A DNA stretch of 41,457 bases, taken from NCBI GenBank assembly GCA_905480595.1, contig CAJQQY010000095.1, positions 1 to 41,457 on the forward strand. Reading direction: 5' to 3'. The DNA comes from an uncultured Saprospiraceae bacterium (GTDB lineage Bacteria; Bacteroidota; Bacteroidia; Chitinophagales; Saprospiraceae). Shown piece after piece: positions 1 to 8,440 of this stretch. Positions within the stretch are counted from its first letter, which is position 1. Every line of letters begins with the position of its first letter. The translations under genes were made by a program, and so were the position numbers. The notes beneath the pieces were generated by a model. That model did no database searches, had not been told where the DNA came from, and saw only the letters and a program-made list of their open reading frames with translations.

Positions 1-247
1 AATAAATATGAAAATTTTGGAAAGGTTGTTTTAAAAGAGAAGCAATTAACGGCTTTGAGATTTCGGCATTCTTGTAGGCGGTGATAATACAACCGTAATC
101 ATATTCTTTGTAGGCATCTCCAAATTGTTCTTTCGTTTTTATTTTCTCTTTAGAAAAAAGAGCCAGGAAAACAGTCACGAAAGGAAACAATAAATAGAAT
201 CCTAACAATACACTTACAAAAATAAACAAGTAAACTAAAACGCTCAT
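1..247 (-). CDS. Family 2 glycosyltransferase, N-terminal part (runs off window edge)
   Basis: An open frame begins with ATG at 247 on the minus strand and reads to base 1 without a stop, giving 82 residues. The first 30 or so residues form a hydrophobic membrane anchor (MSVLVYLFIFVSVLLGFYLL). After a short basic linker comes a beta strand of the type YDYGCIITAYKNAE, followed by a helix and NFHIY, which is the usual start of a GT-A fold family 2 glycosyltransferase (IITAYKNAE in the place of VxVxxYN). The nucleotide-binding Asp motifs lie beyond the edge. It starts 18 bases after the stop of the next glycosyltransferase on the same strand, so the two are probably co-transcribed in a polysaccharide locus. 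The family call rests on the N-terminal pattern only. Confidence 0.7.
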   Translation of the reverse strand, partial: MSVLVYLFIFVSVLLGFYLLFPFVTVFLALFSKEKIKTKEQFGDAYKEYDYGCIITAYKNAEISKPLIASLLKQPFQNFHIY

Positions 248-257
248 TTTATGAATG

Positions 258-278
258 GTTAACCGTTAACCGTTATTA
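258..278. repeat. Heptad tandem repeat, locus a
   Basis: Three consecutive 7-base units GTTAACC, GTTAACC, GTTATTA (258-278), preceded by the related ATGAATG. They cover the stop codon of the glycosyltransferase ending at 266. The same kind of heptad recurs at 2987, 12102, 30459 and 30638. Confidence 0.6.
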
Positions 279-1168
279 AAAAAGTTCCACCAAACTCCTT
301 TATAAAAAGCTGAAATATGTCCCCATTCACGATTCTTCAGAAAGACCAAAGTGTTTTTGGGAATAGTGAAAAAAAACAAAAATAAATAAAATATCACTAT
401 CTGACTCTGACTTCGATTTCTCCGTACGAAGAAAATTCTGTTGCGAGTATGGTAGTAAGTTTTCAATGTACTATTTTGTCCAACTGCCAAAGATTCTTTA
501 TGAAAAACTAAAGCATTTGGTTCTACATAAACCTTGTAACCTGCATTTCGAATCTGCTCACTCCAATCCAATTCTTCATAATATAAGAAGAATTCTTCAG
601 GCATAACTCCGACATTATTAACTACTTCTCGCTTAATCATCATTGCTGCACCATGAACATATGCTGTCTCTTTAGCTTCATTAAATTGTCCTCGGTCAAT
701 TTGCCTTTCACCTATAATTTCATTCCTTGCAGTCATCGGATGAACATGAGTTGCACCAGCATATTGAATAATCTGTTGATTATTGGTCAACTTTGGATCG
801 TAACAGATTCGAGGACTAACAATGCCTAATGGGGGAATAGAGTTGAACAGTTGTAGGAGAGTTTCGATGCATCCTTCCGTAATTTCTGTATCATTGTTGA
901 CAAAAAAAAGGTAGTCACCTTTGCTCGCTCGAATGCCTAAATTATTTCCACCTGAAAATCCAAGATTTTTATCACTAAAAATATAATTTACCTCAGGGTA
1001 TTTTTCAGCTAACAACTTTGTGGAATCCTGTATGGAACCATTATCGACTAATATTATTTCAAAATTACAAAATGAGATACTTCTCAATGATTGCAATAAC
1101 TCTAAAGTCACTTGAATCTGATTGAAATTAACAGAAATAATAGAAACGAGTGGTTGCTCCACCTTCAT
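266..1168 (-). CDS. Family 2 glycosyltransferase, rhamnosyltransferase-like
   Basis: A 300-residue GT-A glycosyltransferase, predicted to add a sugar from a nucleotide donor to a growing exopolysaccharide or O-antigen at the cytoplasmic face of the inner membrane. The N-terminus carries SIISVNFNQ, then VDNGS (41-45), NLGFSGGNN near 68-76 and the donor/metal motif FVNND (89-93), which stands for DxD in the WbbL/RfbF type. The acceptor-side motif FFLYYEELDW follows near 193-202. A hydrophobic stretch near 258-275 could make a membrane contact. The length is normal for the family. It sits between the partial glycosyltransferase and the sugar-phosphate transferase on the same strand. The donor sugar cannot be told from sequence. 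Confidence 0.85.
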   Translation of the reverse strand: MKVEQPLVSIISVNFNQIQVTLELLQSLRSISFCNFEIILVDNGSIQDSTKLLAEKYPEVNYIFSDKNLGFSGGNNLGIRASKGDYLFFVNNDTEITEGCIETLLQLFNSIPPLGIVSPRICYDPKLTNNQQIIQYAGATHVHPMTARNEIIGERQIDRGQFNEAKETAYVHGAAMMIKREVVNNVGVMPEEFFLYYEELDWSEQIRNAGYKVYVEPNALVFHKESLAVGQNSTLKTYYHTRNRIFFVRRNRSQSQIVIFYLFLFFFTIPKNTLVFLKNREWGHISAFYKGVWWNFFNNG

Positions 1169-1381
1169 ATTTTTTTCCTCAAAGTAATAGTTCTTTTTAC
1201 AAATTCTTCCTTTTAAGTCCAGTTAAAATGAAACTCAACTCTACATTTTGTTGATTTCACTTCTAATCTTAACTATATTTCAGAACTTAAAAAAGATTGA
1301 AAATTATACATAAAAATAGGTTTTGAACTGAACTTCTAAGTGCGAAATTAAATCCAAAACCTATTCCAAATAGTTTATATT

Positions 1382-2521
1382 TTAAACAGATTCGTCTTGA
1401 ATCATTGCAGGGAGAGTTTTTGCGACAATTTTTATATCCATCATAATAGAAAGCTTAGATGCATATTCTATATCCAAATCAATTCTTTCCTGAACAGACA
1501 TATCTTTTTTTCCCCTTTTAGATACTTGCCACAAACCGGTTAAACCTGCAGGAGCAATAAATCTTCGAGAGTTTCCATCAGTTGTTAACTGCTCTGCTTC
1601 ATAAAGTGGTAATGGACGATTTCCAATAATTGACATATCACCTTTTAAAACATTGATTAACTGAGGTAATTCATCCAGACTAGTTTTTCTAATAAATCTA
1701 CCGATTAGGGTAACTCGAGGATCATTTTGGATTTTAGTAAAAGAAGTACCTTCCTCGTTTCTATTATATTGATTCAAGTGCGAATATTCATCTAATTTTT
1801 GATCAGCGTCTACACACATGGAACGAAATTTCAAAAAATTAAAAACCTTATAATTCGTCCCTGCTCTTTTTGAACTATAAAGAACTGGTCCTTTAGAAGT
1901 AATTTTTATTATAATAGCAATAGTAAATAATATTGGACTTAAAAATATTAAAGCTCCAGAAGCAACACAAATATCAAATATTCTTTTCCCTATTGGAATC
2001 TGATATTTAGCAGAAATTACTTTTCCTATTTTTTGAACTTTTCTTTTGTGTTGAATTAAGAATTCAATTCTTGATAAAATGTTTTCCCATTTTAATGGAA
2101 GAGAATAACAATCATCAATTCCCTTTTGGATCGCGATTTTTAAGTAAATAGATTCGGTAGTTCTATTAATTACGATAAAGGGAACACATTGAAGTGTTTC
2201 TTCTTTTCTAACATTATCTAAAAAGTGGAAATTATTTTTTCTTAAAACATTAAGATCACAAATCAATGCGAACTCAGGAGAATTTGACAAGTTTAATTCG
2301 ATTAAACTTTGGATAGATACCTCTTTTAATTGGTGTTTTTGAACGATTTCATAAGATACATCTGAGTTTTCTTTCAATACATTGGATACAAATTCATCTT
2401 CAAAACCAATTAAATACAGTAGTTTTTTTGTCAGCTTCGCTTTTGAACGAAGCACGATTACGGATTCTGCTACGGTCGAGTGTAGGTTCATAATAAGAGT
2501 TTTCTGTTCATTAAAGAACAC
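1382..2521 (-). CDS. Undecaprenyl-phosphate sugar-1-phosphate transferase with N-terminal receiver-like domain
   Basis: A 379-residue initiating enzyme of lipid-linked polysaccharide synthesis; it would transfer a sugar-1-phosphate to undecaprenyl phosphate. Residues about 176-379 are a bacterial sugar transferase domain: KRIFDICVAS then one membrane helix (186-206), LKFRSM (230-235), DELPQLINVLKGDMSIIGNRP (283-303) and GLTGLWQVSKRG (326-337). Residues about 33-158 resemble a CheY receiver: ALICDLNVL puts an Asp (D89) at the phospho-acceptor strand, and PLKW (142-145) is near the usual Lys-Pro. The first acidic pair is not clearly aligned, so this may be a pseudo-receiver. A second possible start is Met11. 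The next gene upstream is a free response regulator. The usual multi-pass N-terminus of WbaP/WcaJ is absent. Confidence 0.88.
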   Translation of the reverse strand: MFFNEQKTLIMNLHSTVAESVIVLRSKAKLTKKLLYLIGFEDEFVSNVLKENSDVSYEIVQKHQLKEVSIQSLIELNLSNSPEFALICDLNVLRKNNFHFLDNVRKEETLQCVPFIVINRTTESIYLKIAIQKGIDDCYSLPLKWENILSRIEFLIQHKRKVQKIGKVISAKYQIPIGKRIFDICVASGALIFLSPILFTIAIIIKITSKGPVLYSSKRAGTNYKVFNFLKFRSMCVDADQKLDEYSHLNQYNRNEEGTSFTKIQNDPRVTLIGRFIRKTSLDELPQLINVLKGDMSIIGNRPLPLYEAEQLTTDGNSRRFIAPAGLTGLWQVSKRGKKDMSVQERIDLDIEYASKLSIMMDIKIVAKTLPAMIQDESV

Positions 2522-2572
2522 AGTTTAGGTTCTTGTCAATAGAGTGTTGTATTTGGGTTAAATAACTTGCAG

Positions 2573-2965
2573 CTAAACTTTTATTGTTTTTTTATTTTTT
2601 AAGATTGTAAGAATCTTTAATAATAAAACATTTGGATTAAAAGGCTTTTTCATATAGCCATTGATACCGATTTCAAGGCATTTTTCAATAATTTTCCCTT
2701 TTTCTTCACCAGAAACAATTACTACAGGAATATCTTGAAAAAATCCACTTACACGAATATTACTTAAAAAATCAATGCCCCCTAAATTAGGCATATTAAT
2801 ATCTAAAACAATTACCTCAGGAATGTTCCCTTCATTAATCCAAGCCAAAGCTTCATATCCATTTGAAGCAGTTTTAACTTTGAAAGTCTTTCCTAAAAAA
2901 TTGTCCATTATGATTCTAAGGGGGCTGTGATCTTCGACAATTAATATTTGTTCTTTGATGTTCAT
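2573..2965 (-). CDS. Stand-alone CheY-like response regulator
   Basis: A 130-residue single receiver domain with no output domain. All key positions are present: E11-D12 acidic pair, D55 phospho-acceptor in VLDINMP, S85 at the switch Thr/Ser position in VIVSG, and K107-P108 in YMKKPF. It presumably takes a phosphate from an unlinked histidine kinase and acts by protein contact. It lies 51 bases upstream of the receiver-like sugar-phosphate transferase on the same strand, which suggests a role in control of polysaccharide synthesis (inference). Four perfect ACAATTA heptads lie just upstream of its start. Confidence 0.92.
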   Translation of the reverse strand: MNIKEQILIVEDHSPLRIIMDNFLGKTFKVKTASNGYEALAWINEGNIPEVIVLDINMPNLGGIDFLSNIRVSGFFQDIPVVIVSGEEKGKIIEKCLEIGINGYMKKPFNPNVLLLKILTILKNKKTIKV

Positions 2966-2986
2966 GATTTAATCCTAATAAATTAG

Positions 2987-3014
2987 ACAATTAACAATTA
3001 ACAATTAACAATTA
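2987..3014. repeat. Heptad tandem repeat, locus b (4 x ACAATTA)
   Basis: Four perfect tandem copies of the 7-mer ACAATTA, 22 bases upstream of the response regulator start. Read in another phase the unit is AATTAAC, close to the GTTAACC/ATTAACC units at the other four loci. Confidence 0.75.
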
Positions 3015-3706
3015 ATTTATCCATCCTTACAAGCATAACTCTTAAAAAACAGTTGTTTTAAAATGATCGGAAGGAAAAAATCAATCACAGTTTTTGGATT
3101 CAGTAAAATGAAAACATCTAAACCTAAAACGGTTAAGTTTTATCGTTTAATAATAAAAAATCGAGTTTAATCATTGACATGAATATTCAATAATTACTAA
3201 TATAATTATTAGGTTTTGGAAATGGAAAATAAAAGTTATTTTCTAGTTTTGTAGTAGGGGGATTCTTAGTCTTTGAGGAATGATTGAGCTACAAATTTAA
3301 CCCAAAAAATCCATTATTTATATACATAAAACAAGGTATAATTCATATTTTTAATTTTGATAATACCTAAATATGAACGAATATACTTTGCAAAAGAACT
3401 TACTTGAAATCTAAAAATAGCTACAAAACAACAACTATCAAAATAAAACTCGTATAATATTCTGCTCGAATTAGATCTAAATTCTTCCCCAAAAGAGAAA
3501 CTTAAATTATTAAAATTTCGAAATAGACTTGTTTTCCTCCAGTTCAACTATAATATCAACTTATATAAATTTTCTATTTTTATGAATTTTAATTCTTCAA
3601 TTTATTTCATTTCTTTTGAATTCATTTTATTTTTGATTTCTTTTCAATTCCAATCATCTCCTCATGAAATTTCTACATCATTTTCATTTTTATAGACTCT
3701 ATCTTT
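3015..3706. other. Gene-free AT-rich spacer
   Basis: About 690 bases between divergent genes with no convincing reading frame. A 77-codon frame at 3314-3547 on the minus strand has an unremarkable, Phe/Ser/Tyr-rich translation and no family features. There is a sequence TAGTTTTG at 3244-3251 that fits a Bacteroidota -7 element on the plus strand, with TTTG 25 bases upstream (longer than usual). From about 3580 to 3700 the plus strand is strongly T/C-rich. Nothing else is recognised. Confidence 0.5.
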
Positions 3707-4900
3707 ATGTCAATAGTCACTTTAAAAATAATTTTCTTCATTTCACTCTTTATAGTTTTCTATGCATACTTAGGATATGGGATTTTACTTTTTATTATAT
3801 TAAAAATAAAAAGACTTTTTTCTAAAAAAGGAAATGAATACGATCCTGATTTTCTTCCAGAAGTTACCTACATAGTTGCTGCATTCAATGAAGAAGATTG
3901 GATTGGTGAAAAAATCAAAAACTCATTCGATTTTGATTATCCGAAAGATAAAATCAAATTCTTTTTTGTTACAGACGGCTCTGATGACAGAACTCCCGAG
4001 GTGGTTAAAAATTATCCTACTCCAGATGGTTTCGACTTGCAATTTTTTCATCAACCTAAACGACGAGGTAAAATTGCAGCTATCGAACGTGTAATGGAAT
4101 TTGTAAAAACTCCTATTGTTGTTTTTTCAGATGCTAACACATTTGTGAATCCAGATGCGATTCGAAATATCGTTAGACATTACAAAAATGAAAAAGTAGG
4201 TGCTGTGGCTGGTGAAAAAAGAATTTCTTTAGATGATTCAGGTACTGCTAATGAAGTGGGTGAAGGTTTGTATTGGAAATATGAGAGTACATTAAAAAAA
4301 TGGGATTCTGAGTTTTATTCAGTCGTTGGAGCGGCTGGCGAATTATTTTCTGTTCGTACTGAATTGTTTAGCCCTGTTCCTTCTGATACAATTATTGAAG
4401 ATTTTGTAATGACGATGAGAATCGCCGATAGCGGCTACAAAGTAGTTTATGAACCAGAAGCTCGAGCGGTGGAAACAGCTTCAGCATCAGTCAAAGAAGA
4501 ACTTAAAAGAAAAATTAGAATCGCAGCTGGTGGAATTCAAGCAATTGGAAGACTATCTTCAATGTTGTTGCCTTTTAAGAATCCAGTTTTGACTTTTCAA
4601 TATATTTCCCATAGAGTTTTGAGATGGACATTGGCTCCTTTGGCTCTTCCTATATTACTAGGAGTTAATATTTATTTAGCTCAGCAAGGAGTTCCTTTCT
4701 TCAATTTTATTTTATGGTGTCAAGTTATATTCTATGCCATGGCATTAGTTGGTTACCTTTTAGAAAAACAAAAACTAAAATTCAAAGCTTTCTTTGTACC
4801 ATATTATTTTTGCGTAATGAATTATGCAATGTATCGAGGTTTTTTCCGAGCCATTGGAGGAAAACAATCTGTGCTTTGGGAAAGAGCAAAACGTGGCTAA
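3707..4900 (+). CDS. Membrane-bound family 2 glycosyltransferase (processive synthase type)
   Basis: A 397-residue inner-membrane glycosyltransferase, similar in layout to IcaA/BcsA/hyaluronan-type synthases. Residues 5-33 form an N-terminal membrane helix. The GT-A domain follows with YIVAAFNEE (55-63), VTDGSDD (88-94), FSDAN (140-144) and the catalytic-base region IIEDF (229-233). The acceptor motif QxxRW is replaced by a KRKIRIAAGG segment, a change often seen in this subgroup. At least two or three membrane helices follow near 305-380. It probably makes or extends a secreted polysaccharide. It stands alone on its strand, divergent from the capsule genes, and is followed by a hairpin. Confidence 0.88.
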   Translation: MSIVTLKIIFFISLFIVFYAYLGYGILLFIILKIKRLFSKKGNEYDPDFLPEVTYIVAAFNEEDWIGEKIKNSFDFDYPKDKIKFFFVTDGSDDRTPEVVKNYPTPDGFDLQFFHQPKRRGKIAAIERVMEFVKTPIVVFSDANTFVNPDAIRNIVRHYKNEKVGAVAGEKRISLDDSGTANEVGEGLYWKYESTLKKWDSEFYSVVGAAGELFSVRTELFSPVPSDTIIEDFVMTMRIADSGYKVVYEPEARAVETASASVKEELKRKIRIAAGGIQAIGRLSSMLLPFKNPVLTFQYISHRVLRWTLAPLALPILLGVNIYLAQQGVPFFNFILWCQVIFYAMALVGYLLEKQKLKFKAFFVPYYFCVMNYAMYRGFFRAIGGKQSVLWERAKRG

Positions 4901-4916
4901 TACTTTATTCAAAAAA

Positions 4917-4957
4917 AATAAACTCTGAATTCTTCTGTTAAAAATTCGGGGTTTATT
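4917..4957 (+). terminator. Hairpin after the glycosyltransferase, probable terminator
   Basis: Two 15-base arms (4917-4931 and 4943-4957) pair fully if two G-U pairs are allowed, with an 11-base loop. The tail on the plus strand is only weakly T-rich, so termination is likely but not certain. Confidence 0.55.
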
Positions 4958-5119
4958 TTGGTCTTATTAAATGCTTTTTACTGAAATATTTCCACATATA
5001 ATTCCTTTAGTCTATATTTATGAAAATTTTGTAGGATTTTTCCAATCCACGTTTTCCAATCTATTACCTTGTATTTTTATTTACTATCAATTCCATTTTT
5101 TATCATAAAAAAACTAGAT

Positions 5120-6640
5120 ATGAAATTTCAGAAAATTATTTTTCTTGCAGTTATTTCTCTTTCATTATTAGCGACTTCTTGTAAAGATGGGAGTTCCATT
5201 TCAGAAGATGCAATTATAAATATTCCTGCTAATTCTTCTTCTGTTTCAGCGATCAATGTTAAAAGGTTAATGGATAAAGCTGATTTTGAATCTATGCAAA
5301 AGATGTCTTTTTACCAAGATTTCATTAAGGATGCTTCTAATGGAAATCCAAGTGTCTCGGCAGTTTTAAAAGATCCATATGCATCAGGACTTAACCTTGA
5401 CGCAAATATGTATATGGTTCAGGATGTAGATATAACTACTCCTGAAAATTCATTTATGGGAGTGGTGGCTAGCTTAAGTGATAAAGCTGCATTCAAAAAA
5501 TTATTAACTTCTGATGGAAATCCTGACATTAAATCTGAGGGAGCTTACGAATATTTTTCTGCTGATCGACGAACTATTGTTGCTTGGAATGACGACATCG
5601 CAGTAATGGGAACAAGTCAAGGTTCTGGTGCTAATTTAAAAGCAGGAGTGGAAAGTGTTTTCAATACAACTAAAGAAACTTCAATTGTAAATAACGAAGA
5701 TTTGAAAAAATGTTTTTCTAAAAAGGCAGATATCACAAGTTGGTTTTGTTCCAATAAAATGGCTGAAGCTTCAAAAGGAAAATTGGGAATGGCTGGCTTC
5801 ATCATCACACCTGCCATGTTAACTGAAAATTATGCTCATAGCTATTTCAATTTCGAAAAAGGAGCTATCATTTCAGAATCTAATTATGATTTGAACGAAA
5901 AATTAACAGCTGAGTTTAGCCATGTATTTAAGGATAAAGTAAAAACAGATTTTTCAAAATTTGTTCCTGCTGATGATTTGATTTTTGGATTTACAGGTGC
6001 TTTAGATATGAAAGGAATCAATATGATTCTTAATAATAAATCAATGGCTGGAATGGCAGATATGACGATGAAAGAATACGGATTGACTACTGCAGACATA
6101 GCTAAAACTATTGATGGAGATTTTTTGGTAACTAGTCATGCAACAGAAGGAGAAAATCCAAAAATGTTAGTCGCTGTAAAGATCAATGACATGGATGGTT
6201 TTCAGAAAATTATTGACTTAGGTAAAGATTACGATATGATTGAAAGCGCTGGTGATGGTCTTTATAAAATGGCAGGGTTAATGGGACTTGCAGATGATGC
6301 ACCAATGTTTTATGTAACGGATGGAATGCTTTTCGTTGGAGATGGTAATGCTACTATTCCAGCATTACAAGCTGGTGATTATGGGAAAAATGGTACAGTA
6401 GCTAAGGATATTAAAAACATTTTTTCTAAAAATATCATGGGTGGTTATGTTGATTTCAATAATATTGGAAATTACTTGGATGGTATGGGAATAGACTTCA
6501 ACGCCATGAAAGATGGAACCATGGAATTGAATAGAGATAATGGAACGATGAAATTGAACATGACTGATCAAAAGAAAAATGCTCTTAAAAGCATCGTTGA
6601 TTGGACTAATAAAAATTACGAAAAAAAAGGCGCGATGTAA
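5120..6640 (+). CDS. DUF4836-type lipoprotein
   Basis: A 506-residue predicted lipoprotein of unknown function. I chose ATG 5120 rather than the upstream frame start at 5069 because MKFQKIIFLAVISLSLLATSC is a complete lipoprotein signal with Cys at the lipobox, followed by the acidic KDG that suits export to the outer membrane. The mature start IPANSSSVSAINVKRLMDKA and the repeated 'voted-by-state' layout (FGFTGALDMKGI, MFYVTDGMLFVGDG) match what I know of DUF4836 proteins, which are common in Bacteroidota. No catalytic motif is visible. It is followed by a long hairpin and an ABC ATPase on the same strand. The family assignment is from memory of the pattern. Confidence 0.75.
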   Translation: MKFQKIIFLAVISLSLLATSCKDGSSISEDAIINIPANSSSVSAINVKRLMDKADFESMQKMSFYQDFIKDASNGNPSVSAVLKDPYASGLNLDANMYMVQDVDITTPENSFMGVVASLSDKAAFKKLLTSDGNPDIKSEGAYEYFSADRRTIVAWNDDIAVMGTSQGSGANLKAGVESVFNTTKETSIVNNEDLKKCFSKKADITSWFCSNKMAEASKGKLGMAGFIITPAMLTENYAHSYFNFEKGAIISESNYDLNEKLTAEFSHVFKDKVKTDFSKFVPADDLIFGFTGALDMKGINMILNNKSMAGMADMTMKEYGLTTADIAKTIDGDFLVTSHATEGENPKMLVAVKINDMDGFQKIIDLGKDYDMIESAGDGLYKMAGLMGLADDAPMFYVTDGMLFVGDGNATIPALQAGDYGKNGTVAKDIKNIFSKNIMGGYVDFNNIGNYLDGMGIDFNAMKDGTMELNRDNGTMKLNMTDQKKNALKSIVDWTNKNYEKKGAM

Positions 6641-6646
6641 TTGATT

Positions 6647-6703
6647 AATCAGTTGATTGGGAAATAAGGAAACTGGGGTTTCCCATTTCCTGATCAACTG
6701 ATT
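6647..6703. repeat. Long imperfect hairpin between lipoprotein and ABC ATPase genes
   Basis: Left arm 6647-6665 pairs with 6685-6703 over 19 positions (two G-U), followed inside by GGAAAC (6668-6673) pairing with GTTTCC (6678-6683) around a TGGG loop. The 12-mer TTTCCTGATCAA occurs twice, at 6686-6697 and 6702-6713. There is no T tail, so it is not a standard terminator; it may be a REP-like element or an RNA-stabilising structure. Confidence 0.7.
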
Positions 6704-6743
6704 TCCTGATCAATCCATTTACTAATATAGCAATCAACAAACA

Positions 6744-7385
6744 ATGATTACACTTCAAAAAATACTTCCTCATCCATTAAAAGAAAGTGGAACTAATCCT
6801 ACAACTGAAATTTGGAATAAAGATTTGTCTTTTGAAAAGGGAAAAAAATACTTGGTAATTGCTCCCTCTGGAAAGGGAAAATCAACTTTGCTCCATTGCA
6901 TTTATGGATTACGAAAAGATTTTGATGGAACAATTTTATTGAATGATAAAAACATCAAAAAATATAAGAGTGATGAATTAGCAGAAGTGAGGCAAAATAA
7001 GTTATCTATTGTTTTTCAAGATCTTCGTTTGTTTGATCAACTGACTGCTGAGGAAAATATCTTGCTTAAGACTAATTTGCAAGACCATAAAACACTTGAT
7101 CAAATTAGAGAAATGGCTGAGCAATTAGGAGTAACTGACCTATTAAAAAAACCATGTGGAACACTTTCTTTTGGTCAAAGACAACGGATTGCCATTATTC
7201 GAGCACTCTGCCAACCATTTGATTTCTTGTTATTGGATGAACCATTTAGCCATTTGGATGAAGCAAATATTAAAGCTGCGACTCAACTAATAAAAGCAGA
7301 GTGTGACGCTCAAGGAAGTAGTTTAATTTTAGTTAGTTTGGGGGAGGATTATTATTTCGATTATACAGATAAAATTATTTTGTAA
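6744..7385 (+). CDS. ABC transporter ATP-binding protein (LolD/MacB-like), orphan
   Basis: A 213-residue ATPase of the LolD/FtsE/MacB size class. Walker A is APSGKGKST (40-48; Ala replaces the first Gly), the Q-loop is FQD (91-93), the signature is LSFGQRQR (141-148) and Walker B is FLLLDEPF (161-168) with D-loop SHLD (169-172). The switch-loop His expected near 198-199 is replaced: the segment reads LVSLGED, so the H-loop residue is missing. No permease gene is adjacent; the neighbours are a DUF4836 lipoprotein and, convergently, a secreted protease-like protein. The partner permease, and hence the substrate, must be encoded elsewhere. Confidence 0.85.
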   Translation: MITLQKILPHPLKESGTNPTTEIWNKDLSFEKGKKYLVIAPSGKGKSTLLHCIYGLRKDFDGTILLNDKNIKKYKSDELAEVRQNKLSIVFQDLRLFDQLTAEENILLKTNLQDHKTLDQIREMAEQLGVTDLLKKPCGTLSFGQRQRIAIIRALCQPFDFLLLDEPFSHLDEANIKAATQLIKAECDAQGSSLILVSLGEDYYFDYTDKIIL

Positions 7386-7410
7386 AAAATAAAAAAATCG
7401 TTAGACGATT
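7384..7410 (-). terminator. Intrinsic terminator of the aspartic-protease-like gene
   Basis: On the minus strand, AATCGT-CTA-ACGATT is followed directly by a T-rich run (7395 down to 7384). The hairpin begins at the stop codon of the gene ending at 7409. Confidence 0.75.
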
Positions 7411-8440
7411 AATACCCTCGATATAATGGTTTCGTTATTTTGATTTTCTTCTTCGAAATCGCTAATTCAATTAACTCATCTTCGTTAACTTTTAACTCCC
7501 ATTTACACAATTGTTTTTTTCTATAATTAATAGAAAAAAGTGCTTCCTTCAAAAATGGATATCCAAGTAAACCATCTAATTTGATTCCATTTTCTCCTTG
7601 CAAAAAGGATAAATCAGCAAAAGCAAATGGTTGATTCTTATAATAAGATTTTCCAATTTTCATTTCTTTCACTTGAACATGATTCACTTGAACATGATTT
7701 ATTTGAACATGATTTACTTGAATTTGCTTATTATCGTCTCCAATAATTAGTCCCAAAAAATCAGACTCTATCATATCTTTAGGTAATCTATTTTTCAATC
7801 TTTGATCAATTACATTTATTTCCGCTCCTGTATCTATTCCAAAATAATATTTCTTTTTCCCTATTTTAACTTTGATAACTGGAATATGTCCGACCATTCG
7901 AAACCATACCTTATCAGCTTTTTCATAATTCTCAAAAAAGGATTTATTTGATTTTGAAATCAAAAACATTTTTTCCTTTTCATAATCGATGAGTAATTCT
8001 TTTCTTTTGACTTGATCATAGCTAATGAGTCCTGCAAAATCTCTTTTTTTAATCCGTGCAATGTTACCTAAATCGACGGCATAACTTACCTTTCTCTTTA
8101 ATTTAATCCCTTGCCAATCAAAATTAACTTTGCTCATCCTTTTTACATTTTTTGTCACTCCTACTCCATTAATAATAAAGCCATTTTTCTTTTCAGATAA
8201 GATTGAATTTATTAATAAATGTGGTGATCCAGTATCCAAAATGAAAGACTGAGATTGCCCATCTAATTTCGCATCTAAAAAAATTAATCCCCCCACTAAT
8301 TCAAAATCAGATTCCATCACTCCTTTAGCTTGGGTCTGAAAATATTTTTCTTGAAAGGTCAATTGGATAGGTTCAGGCTGAAAAGCCATCTGAACATTGA
8401 GATGAGATACCATCAAAATAGAAGCAATAAAGATGTTCAT
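7409..8440 (-). CDS. Exported retropepsin-like aspartic protease with two DTG motifs
   Basis: A 343-residue protein starting with a short hydrophobic stretch (MNIFIASILMVSHLNVQM) that is a plausible but poor signal peptide. Two D-T-G motifs appear: FILDTGSPH (67-74, D69) and FGIDTGAE (200-207, D203). This is the layout of single-chain retropepsin-like aspartyl protease proteins common in Bacteroidota, in which each half contributes one Asp. The second half ends with LDGLLGYPFLK, typical of the fold. Residues 241-258 are a five-residue repeat (NHVQ with V or I), encoded by a 15-base tandem repeat at 7671-7720. It is convergent with the ABC ATPase gene. Substrates unknown. Confidence 0.75.
   Translation of the reverse strand: MNIFIASILMVSHLNVQMAFQPEPIQLTFQEKYFQTQAKGVMESDFELVGGLIFLDAKLDGQSQSFILDTGSPHLLINSILSEKKNGFIINGVGVTKNVKRMSKVNFDWQGIKLKRKVSYAVDLGNIARIKKRDFAGLISYDQVKRKELLIDYEKEKMFLISKSNKSFFENYEKADKVWFRMVGHIPVIKVKIGKKKYYFGIDTGAEINVIDQRLKNRLPKDMIESDFLGLIIGDDNKQIQVNHVQINHVQVNHVQVKEMKIGKSYYKNQPFAFADLSFLQGENGIKLDGLLGYPFLKEALFSINYRKKQLCKWELKVNEDELIELAISKKKIKITKPLYRGY
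7671..7722. repeat. 15-bp in-frame tandem repeat inside the aspartic-protease-like gene
   Basis: Units ACTTGAACATGATTC (7671-7685), ACTTGAACATGATTT (7686-7700) and ATTTGAACATGATTT (7701-7715) followed by a partial copy ACTTGAA. They encode NHVQV/NHVQI on the minus strand. Confidence 0.9.

Noticed and set aside
3314..3547. 77-codon frame on the minus strand in the spacer before the plus-strand glycosyltransferase
   Set aside because: Composition is that of AT-rich non-coding DNA (Phe/Ser/Tyr/Ile-rich), no signal, motif or ribosome-related start context, and it lies in a divergent promoter-sized gap.
5069..5119. Longer N-terminus for the DUF4836-type lipoprotein from 5069
   Set aside because: It would place a second hydrophobic segment before an otherwise perfect lipoprotein signal; ATG 5120 is preferred.
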